Positions 1 to 4,165 of a stretch of DNA of 5,684 nucleotides are shown here, piece after piece. The stretch is from Pseudomonadota bacterium. GTDB lineage: Bacteria > Pseudomonadota > Gammaproteobacteria > Burkholderiales > Thiobacillaceae. How positions within the stretch are numbered: position 1 is the stretch's first letter; each line of letters begins with the position of its first letter. A program made the position numbers and the translations under genes. The stretch is from assembly GCA_021802595.1 (NCBI GenBank), contig JAJZRT010000278.1, forward strand, positions 1 to 5,684, written 5' to 3'. The notes below the pieces were generated by a model. The model did not search any database, had not been told where the DNA came from, and saw only the letters and a list, made by a program, of their open reading frames with translations.

Positions 1-212
1 ACGGCCATCGGCTGCTGTCCGACACCGAGCGCATCGCGATCGAGCGCGCCATGGAAATCCTGCGCGTGCTGCTGAACGGCCAGGACCACACCGCCATCAA
101 GCGCGCCGCCGATTCGCTCAACCGCGCCACCGCGCAATTCGCCGCCCGCCGCATGGACGCCAGCATCCAGCGCGCGCTGGCCGGCCAGCGGCTCGACGCG
201 ATCGGCGCCTAG
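1..212 (+). CDS. hscA: HscA, ISC Fe-S assembly Hsp70 chaperone (C-terminal end only)
   Basis: The reading frame is open from the left edge (first full codon at 3) to TAG at 210-212, giving the last 69 residues of a protein that starts outside the window. HscA is the specialised Hsp70 that, with HscB, uses ATP to help release [2Fe-2S] clusters from the scaffold IscU in the cytoplasm. Only the helical lid at the end of the substrate-binding domain is visible. It contains the segments ERAMEIL and FAARRMDASIQRAL, and the latter closely resembles the FAARRMD-x-S-x-RAL end of E. coli HscA as I recall it. The ATPase domain and the peptide pocket are not in view. The assignment is reinforced by fdx starting two bases after the stop, which is the usual isc order. 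A general DnaK is unlikely because it normally has a longer acidic tail and a different neighbour. Confidence 0.9.
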   Translation, partial: GHRLLSDTERIAIERAMEILRVLLNGQDHTAIKRAADSLNRATAQFAARRMDASIQRALAGQRLDAIGA

Positions 213-214
213 CC

Positions 215-553
215 ATGCCGCAACTCATCGTATTGCCGCACGAAAGCCTGTGCCCCGACGGTGCCGTGCTGGAGGCGCAAGGCGGCGCCACCCTGTGCGA
301 CGTCCTGCTCGCAGGCGGCATCGATCTCGACCACGCCTGCGAGCGCTCCTGCGCCTGCACCACCTGCCACGTCATCGTGCGCGAAGGCTACGCGTCGCTT
401 CCTCCCGGCACCGAGCTGGAGGACGACCTGCTCGACCGCGCATGGGGCCTGGAGCCGCACTCGCGCCTGGCCTGCCAGGCCGTCATCGACGGCTGCGACC
501 TGGTGATCGAGATCCCCCGCTACTCGATCAACATGGTCAAGGAAGGGCATTGA
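215..553 (+). CDS. fdx: ISC-type [2Fe-2S] ferredoxin Fdx
   Basis: This is a complete 112-residue ferredoxin, the family's usual length. It carries electrons in the cytoplasm for cluster assembly on IscU. The cluster ligands are Cys42, Cys48, Cys51 (in ACERSCACTTCH) and Cys87 (in RLACQA), the same positions as in E. coli Fdx. The opening LPHESLCPDGAVLEA and the ending EIPRYSINMVKE are also family hallmarks. The first ATG after the hscA stop is used, only two bases away. No strong Shine-Dalgarno is visible, so translation is probably coupled to hscA. The gene closes the isc operon here. iscX, which often follows fdx in gammaproteobacteria, is not present. Extra cysteines at 13, 28 and 94 are not cluster ligands in the known fold. 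Plant-type photosynthetic ferredoxins have a different Cys spacing (C-x4-C-x2-C), so the ISC call is secure. Confidence 0.97.
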   Translation: MPQLIVLPHESLCPDGAVLEAQGGATLCDVLLAGGIDLDHACERSCACTTCHVIVREGYASLPPGTELEDDLLDRAWGLEPHSRLACQAVIDGCDLVIEIPRYSINMVKEGH

Positions 554-579
554 GCAAGGCAAGGGAGGACTCTCAACCA

Positions 580-674
580 CCGTTCGGGCTGAGCTTGTCG
601 AAGCCCTGTGCCCACCCGGACATGCCCCCTTCGACTTTGCTCAGGACAGGCTTCGACAGGCTCAGGGCGAACGG
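580..674. repeat. REP-like interspersed palindromic repeat
   Basis: Two long arms face each other. The left arm (580-605) contains TTCGGGCTGAGCTTGTCGAA. The right arm (649-674) contains TTCGACAGGCTCAGGGCGAA. The left arm and the reverse complement of the right arm agree at 23 of 26 positions. Between them lies a degenerate partial copy, CTTCGACTTTGCTCAGGACA (about 629-648), in the same orientation as the right arm. Repeats built on 'TTCG...CTGAGC...GTCGAA' are familiar between genes in many beta- and some gamma- and alphaproteobacterial genomes. They may form a strong hairpin in RNA and can act as transcription barriers or as RAYT-type transposase substrates. Here the element separates the isc operon end from ald, so termination after fdx is a reasonable inference. 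No T-run follows, so it is not a textbook intrinsic terminator. Confidence 0.85.
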
Positions 675-727
675 GTAAGCCTTCTTTATTCCTCTGCGGT
701 GAATCGCATTTCAGCCAGGAGCCCATC

Positions 728-1840
728 ATGCGCATCGGCATCCCGAAAGAGATCAAGGACCACGAATACCGCGTCGGCCTCACCCCCGCCGGGGTGAGCG
801 CGCTCACGACCCGCGGCCACACGGTGCTGGTGGAGACCGCCGCCGGCGCGCGCGTCGGCTTTTCCGACGCGATGTACGAAGCCGCCGGCGCCATGATCGC
901 CGGCCAGCGCGAAATCTACGGCTGCGAGATGATCGTCAAGGTCAAGGAGCCGCAGCCGCCGGAAGTGGCACTACTGCATGAGGGCCAGATCCTGTTCTGC
1001 TACCTGCACCTGGCGCCCGAACCGGAGCTGACGCGCGCCCTGCTGGACAGGAAAATCATCGGCATCGCCTACGAGACCGTCACCGATGCCCAGGGCCGGC
1101 TGCCGCTGCTGATCCCCATGTCGGAAGTGGCCGGCCGCCTCGCGGTGCAGGCGGGCGCCACCGCCCTGCAGATCGCCCACGGCGGCAGCGGCGTGCTGCT
1201 CGGCGGCGTGCCCGGGGTGGCGCCGGGCAAGGTGGCCATCCTCGGCGGCGGCGTCGCCGGCCTCAACGCCGCCAAGATGGCGGCGGGCCTCGGCGCCGAG
1301 GTCAGCGTGCTCGACATCGACCCGGCGCGCCTGCGCCACCTCGACGACATCTTCGGCATGCGCGTGAAGACGCGCTACGCCGACCCGGCCGCCATCGCCG
1401 ACCTCACGCGCGAGGCAGACCTGGTCATCGGCGCCGTGCTGGTTCCCGGCAAGCGGGCGCCGCGCCTGCTCACCCGGAACATGGTCGCGGCGATGAAGCC
1501 AGGCTCGGTGCTGGTGGACATCGCCATCGACCAGGGCGGCTGCGCCGACACCTCGCGTCCGACCACGCATTCCCACCCCACCTATGTCGAGGCGGGCGTG
1601 GTGCACTACTGCGTCACCAACATGCCGGGCGCTGCCGCGCGCACCGCCACCCTGGCGCTGACGGCAGTGACGCTGCCGCTGGCGCTGGAGCTTGCCGACA
1701 AGGGCCAAGCGCGGGCACTACTGGACAATCCCGGGCTGCAGGACGGGCTCAATGTATTTCGCGGACAGGTCACTCATCCCGCCGTGGCTGCCGATCTCGG
1801 ATATGCATTGGAGCCGGTCGAGGCAGCACTCGCCGCATGA
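728..1840 (+). CDS. ald: Alanine dehydrogenase (NAD-dependent)
   Basis: The protein has 370 residues, matching the roughly 370 usual for the family. It interconverts L-alanine and pyruvate plus ammonium using NAD(H) in the cytoplasm, usually as a hexamer. The N-terminal catalytic domain begins MRIGIPKE and contains Arg15 and Lys73 (VKVKEP), which bind the substrate carboxyl, and the catalytic His94 (YLHLA). The Rossmann domain has the GGGVAG loop (173-178) and Asp196 (VLDID) for the NAD ribose. Asp268 in DIAIDQGG is the second catalytic residue. These positions are each two lower than in M. tuberculosis Ald, from memory. The frame stays open upstream to an ATG at 608, but that extension would encode the repeat. 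The ATG at 728 has AGGAG at 717-721, six bases upstream, and gives the correct family N-terminus. PntA (transhydrogenase alpha) shares the fold but lacks this exact length and active site. No Lrp-type regulator gene is adjacent. Confidence 0.96.
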   Translation: MRIGIPKEIKDHEYRVGLTPAGVSALTTRGHTVLVETAAGARVGFSDAMYEAAGAMIAGQREIYGCEMIVKVKEPQPPEVALLHEGQILFCYLHLAPEPELTRALLDRKIIGIAYETVTDAQGRLPLLIPMSEVAGRLAVQAGATALQIAHGGSGVLLGGVPGVAPGKVAILGGGVAGLNAAKMAAGLGAEVSVLDIDPARLRHLDDIFGMRVKTRYADPAAIADLTREADLVIGAVLVPGKRAPRLLTRNMVAAMKPGSVLVDIAIDQGGCADTSRPTTHSHPTYVEAGVVHYCVTNMPGAAARTATLALTAVTLPLALELADKGQARALLDNPGLQDGLNVFRGQVTHPAVAADLGYALEPVEAALAA

Positions 1841-1899
1841 GGCGGCTGGAGCCGGGTTCCGCTTCCGTCTCAGCGGTTCGCCTGGCGCGCGGGCCGTAC

Positions 1900-1929
1900 C
1901 CCGGGGCTGCCGCAACTGACGTCCCCGGG
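1900..1929. terminator. GC hairpin between convergent genes, possible weak terminator
   Basis: In the 114-bp gap between the ends of ald and the nucleotidase gene, CCCGGGG at 1900-1906 can pair with CCCCGGG at 1923-1929, a 7-bp all-GC stem with a 16-base loop. The convergent position suits a bidirectional terminator. There is no T-run on either side and the loop is large, so an intrinsic terminator is uncertain. Rho-dependent ending is equally possible. Confidence 0.25.
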
Positions 1930-1954
1930 TCTTGCAGCAACGTGATGCTTTCCG

Positions 1955-3748
1955 TCACGGCAGCTTGACGATGCGCGGCTTGTGCAGCCCGGCGTCCGCC
2001 GGATTGTAGGGAGCGCTGGGCGACTTGAAACCGGCCATGTAGGCGGCCAGCGCGTCGATGTCCTGTGCGCCCCCGAGCGGATCGGTGCCGCTGGCGAACA
2101 CCGTGAACCCGTCGCCGCCGGTGGCCATGAAGTTGTTCACCGTCACGCGGTAACTGCCCGCGGGATCGATCGGTGCGCCGTTCAGCTGCATGCCGGAAAC
2201 CTTGCTGCAGGGCGGCGCGGAATCGGACCAGGCATAGCTGAAGCCATTGGATACCTGCATGATGCGCTTGACGGTCTGGCCCTCGCATCCGGGAAATTGC
2301 TGCTCCAGCACGTTCTTGATCTGCTGGCCGGTCAGGGTGAGGGTCACCAGATTGTTTCCAAAGGGCTGAACCGTGAAAGCCTCGCCGTAAGTCACGTCGC
2401 CGGCCGCTTCGCCGGCGCTGATCTGGTTGAAGACGAAGCCCGGGCTGCGCACGCCGCCGGCGTTCATGAACGCGATCTGCGCCCCGCCGAACTGCGCCGG
2501 CTGGGTAGCCGCGAGCTGGGCATCGGCGATCAGATCCCCGGCATCCATCTCGCCCGCCGCATTGGCAGCATTGCTCGCGTCGGCCGTGATCGAGCCGATC
2601 ACCTGGCCGGCGATGGGTGCCGCCAGCGTATTGTATTGGTCGACGATGCCCTTGATGGCGGCGTTGGGGGTGATTGCCGCATTGGTGCGGTCCACCACCA
2701 GGTTGTTGGCGCTCACGCTTGCCACATCGCCGCTCCGGTTGTCGATGGTCATGTCGATGTCGGTCAGTACGCGGCCGAAGGAATTCGCGCTGGTCACCGG
2801 AATGCTGCGGCCGGCCCTGTTGGGTAGCATGCAGTTATAGGCCTGGTGGGTATGGCCGGAGATCACCAGGTCCACCGCGTCGTCCAATTGGGCCACGATG
2901 TCCTTGACCGGACTGCCGTCGAGGCCGCCCATGCAGCCGTTGATGTCCGGCGGGCTGGGCGGCGTAGCCTGGGCGCCCCCTTGGTGGAGCAGCACCACGA
3001 TGGCCGCGACGCCGCGTCTGCGCAGCTTGGGCACCAGCGCGTTCACGGTGGCCGCTTCATCCTTGAATTGCAGGCCGGCCACGCCGGTGGGCGTGACGAT
3101 GCCTGGCGTCTCCTTCAGCGTCATGCCGATGAAAGCCACGCGGATGTCGTCGCCGCCCTGGCGCTCGCCATGGGGGTGCTCACCATGCGTATTGCTGTAC
3201 TCCTTTTCGAATTCCTTGATCCAATAAGCCGGGAACAGGGTCTTGCCACTGGCGACATCCACCACATTGGCGGCCAGGAACCGGAATTTCGCGCCTTCGA
3301 ACGGCACCGGCGTTCCCACCGCCGTCCCCTGGCAGGAGTTGGGATCAGTGGGATGGCAGCCGCCGTTTTGCATGCGCAGGAGCTCGTCTTTTCCTTCGTC
3401 GAACTCATGATTGCCGACGGCGTTGAATTCGAGGCCGAGACGGTTCATGGTCTCGATGGTGCCTTCATCGTGGAACAGGGCGGAGACCAGCGGGCTGGCT
3501 CCGATCAGGTCGCCCGCCGACACCACCACGCTGTTGCGGTTTGCGCTCTTCAGGTTGGCCACGTAGCCGGCCAGCTCGTCCACGCCGCCTGACGCCTTGC
3601 CGTTGAACTTTCCGGGCGAGTTCAGATTGCCGTGGAAATCGTTGATGGCGATGATTTTGATGGTGGTCGTGGCCTGCGGCTGCACGGCGACGGCGCTGTG
3701 CGCGGCGAGTGCCAGGGTGACCGCGAGCGTGAGTTGCTTGAGGTACAT
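1955..3748 (-). CDS. Secreted UshA/5'-nucleotidase family metallophosphatase
   Basis: This 597-residue exported enzyme belongs to the bifunctional 5'-nucleotidase/UDP-sugar hydrolase family, which removes phosphate from nucleotides outside the cytoplasm. Residues 1-21 form a Sec signal peptide (MYLKQ, hydrophobic core, AHSAVA, predicted cleavage after Ala21). The metallophosphatase domain (about 28-335) carries all two-metal motifs: Asp37/His39 (NDFHG), Asp80 (SAGD), Asn113/His114/Glu115 (GNHEFD), His255 (LLHQGG) and His299/His301 (GHTH). The C-terminal nucleotide-recognition domain (about 375-590) has NAGGVR (429-434), PFGNN with Phe463, and NNFMATGGDGF (538-548), which supply the aromatic clamp for the base in UshA. 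Cysteine pairs 131/139, 272/306 and 488/514 could form disulfides, fitting the periplasm. The frame extends upstream to 3850, but the ATG at 3748 has GGAGG eight bases before it and begins the signal peptide. The exact substrate is not readable; 2',3'-cyclic phosphodiesterase activity is an alternative. It is transcribed divergently from a PhoD-like phosphatase. Confidence 0.93.
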   Translation of the reverse strand: MYLKQLTLAVTLALAAHSAVAVQPQATTTIKIIAINDFHGNLNSPGKFNGKASGGVDELAGYVANLKSANRNSVVVSAGDLIGASPLVSALFHDEGTIETMNRLGLEFNAVGNHEFDEGKDELLRMQNGGCHPTDPNSCQGTAVGTPVPFEGAKFRFLAANVVDVASGKTLFPAYWIKEFEKEYSNTHGEHPHGERQGGDDIRVAFIGMTLKETPGIVTPTGVAGLQFKDEAATVNALVPKLRRRGVAAIVVLLHQGGAQATPPSPPDINGCMGGLDGSPVKDIVAQLDDAVDLVISGHTHQAYNCMLPNRAGRSIPVTSANSFGRVLTDIDMTIDNRSGDVASVSANNLVVDRTNAAITPNAAIKGIVDQYNTLAAPIAGQVIGSITADASNAANAAGEMDAGDLIADAQLAATQPAQFGGAQIAFMNAGGVRSPGFVFNQISAGEAAGDVTYGEAFTVQPFGNNLVTLTLTGQQIKNVLEQQFPGCEGQTVKRIMQVSNGFSYAWSDSAPPCSKVSGMQLNGAPIDPAGSYRVTVNNFMATGGDGFTVFASGTDPLGGAQDIDALAAYMAGFKSPSAPYNPADAGLHKPRIVKLP

Positions 3749-3787
3749 GTGTGGTTCCTCCCGATGGTGTTGATGGGGCATCTCGTT

Positions 3788-3807
3788 GCCCGGTAAAACG
3801 CCCGGTA
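3788..3807. repeat. 8-bp tandem direct repeat GCCCGGTA, 12-bp period
   Basis: GCCCGGTA occurs at 3788-3795 and again at 3800-3807, separated by AAAC. It lies in the probable 5' leader of the nucleotidase gene, 40-60 bases before its start codon, downstream of the promoter candidate at 3842-3875. It could be a chance duplication or a binding site for a regulator or RNA-binding protein; no known motif is recognised. Confidence 0.4.
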
Positions 3808-3841
3808 TGCGGAGGGCGGGCGATTCCCCGGCTGCCTGTAC

Positions 3842-3875
3842 ATTTTCCACGCGCTACATGACACCATGAGGACGG
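3842..3875 (-). promoter_or_regulatory. Candidate Pho-box promoter for the nucleotidase gene
   Basis: Read on the - strand from 3875 to 3858 the sequence is CCGTCCTcatgGTGTCAT. Against the PhoB box consensus CTGTCAT-n4-CTGTCAT this matches at 11 of 14 informative positions (5/7 and 6/7). Exactly 10 bases further on is GAAAAT (3847-3842), a 4/6 match to the -10 hexamer, which is the spacing I recall for E. coli phoA. No good -35 is present, as expected of activator-dependent PhoB promoters. A start of transcription would fall near 3835, leaving a leader of roughly 85 bases. It is judged by eye from a degenerate motif, so function is inferred; the phosphatase downstream makes it plausible. Confidence 0.4.
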
Positions 3876-3923
3876 CAACGGATGTCGAAGCCGGTCATTC
3901 GGACCATGGTTTCGAGCAGGCAA

Positions 3924-3968
3924 GCGTCAAGAAAGCTTCATTCCGGCATCACATCTTCGCCGGACAAT
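3924..3968 (+). promoter_or_regulatory. Three 11-bp-spaced heptamers plus -10, candidate promoter for phoD
   Basis: GCGTCAA (3924-3930), GCTTCAT (3935-3941) and GCATCAC (3946-3952) repeat with an exact 11-bp period, sharing GCnTCA. Each matches the CTGTCAT half-site only at 3 or 4 of 7 positions, mainly in the TCA core. The period is that used by PhoB and other OmpR-family regulators binding one face of the helix. Ten bases after the last heptamer is GACAAT (3963-3968), 4/6 to the -10 hexamer, the same spacing as in the opposite promoter candidate. Transcription from here would give a leader of about 190 bases before the ATG at 4166, long enough to include the palindrome and hairpin downstream. 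This is an inference from pattern, not a proven promoter. Confidence 0.35.
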
Positions 3969-4002
3969 CCTTTTCAGCCATGCGAGTGCATGGAATCCCG
4001 GT

Positions 4003-4017
4003 TTTCACTCAGTGAAA
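4003..4017. promoter_or_regulatory. Perfect 15-bp palindrome TTTCACT-C-AGTGAAA, possible operator
   Basis: Two 7-bp arms, TTTCACT and AGTGAAA, flank a single central base. The one-base centre makes it a poor RNA hairpin but a good two-fold binding site for a dimeric DNA-binding protein. It lies about 35-50 bp downstream of the -10 candidate facing phoD, a place suited to a repressor or roadblock. I do not recognise the motif as belonging to a particular regulator. Confidence 0.4.
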
Positions 4018-4069
4018 GCCGACCGGTTTGGGCTGTCAATCAGCTTGAGAGCCGTTCGACCGGATTCGT

Positions 4070-4110
4070 CGCGAACCCGTCCGGCCTGGCGGCCTGGACG
4101 GCGTTCCGCG
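4070..4110 (+). other. Long bulged hairpin in the leader upstream of phoD
   Basis: The left arm CGCG-AAC-CCGTCC-GGCC (4070-4086) pairs with the right arm GGCC-GGACGG-GTT-CGCG (4091-4110) across a TGGC tetraloop (4087-4090). The stem has 17 pairs, and the right arm carries three single-base bulges: T4095, C4102 and C4106. It ends 55 bases before the ATG at 4166 and leaves the AGGAGG site free. No T-run follows, so it is not a classic terminator. It could be an RNA leader structure affecting stability or translation, a REP-type palindrome, or a chance product of GC-rich sequence. Confidence 0.45.
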
Positions 4111-4165
4111 CCATGACTCGCGTCGCACCTTAATCCATCAATCCATTTCCAGGAGGGTATTCGCC

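Larger units (their letters stand above)
3749..4165. other. Divergent intergenic control region between two phosphatase genes
   Basis: These 417 bp separate the start codons of the two divergent phosphatase genes. I see no convincing gene in it. A frame at 3882-4133 (+) is discussed among the rejected items. Composition is visibly less GC-rich than the flanking coding DNA. It contains two oppositely directed promoter candidates with 11-bp heptamer spacing, a perfect 15-bp palindrome, a long bulged hairpin close to the right gene and a short tandem direct repeat close to the left gene; these are listed separately. Both genes have good ribosome-binding sites at its ends: GGAGG on the - strand eight bases before 3748, and AGGAGG at 4151-4156 on the + strand. 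Confidence 0.85.

Noticed and set aside
608..727. Upstream extension of ald to an earlier ATG at 608
   Set aside because: It would translate the palindromic repeat. The ATG at 728 has a proper AGGAG and gives the conserved MRIGIPKE start of the family.
971..1708. 245-codon frame on the - strand opposite ald
   Set aside because: Shadow of the ald codons; Arg/His/Gly/Ala-rich with no recognisable motif.
1982..3592. Two long + strand frames (1982-2827 and 2846-3592) opposite the nucleotidase gene
   Set aside because: Both lie wholly within the well-supported - strand gene, have the biased composition of antisense shadows and show no domain.
3749..3850. Upstream extension of the nucleotidase to an ATG at 3850
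   Set aside because: It would bury the clear Sec signal peptide 34 residues inside the protein. The ATG at 3748 has GGAGG at good spacing.
4033..4050. CTGTCAA at 4033-4039 as a further Pho half-site
   Set aside because: The first half fits at 6 of 7 positions, but the position 11 bp downstream (CTTGAGA) matches only 2 of 7 and nothing fits 11 bp upstream; a single half-site is expected by chance.
4020..4063. CGACCGG repeated at 4020-4026 and 4057-4063
   Set aside because: A 7-bp GC-rich duplication 37 bp apart is not unusual in this composition and shows no further structure.
3882..4133. 83-codon + strand frame upstream of phoD, with GAGGA at 3868-3872 nine bases before its ATG
   Set aside because: The predicted protein is Ser/Arg-rich with no recognisable domain. 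Third positions are far less G/C-biased than in the neighbouring genes, and the frame overlaps the promoter candidate, the palindrome and the hairpin. It is probably chance, though a leader peptide cannot be wholly excluded.
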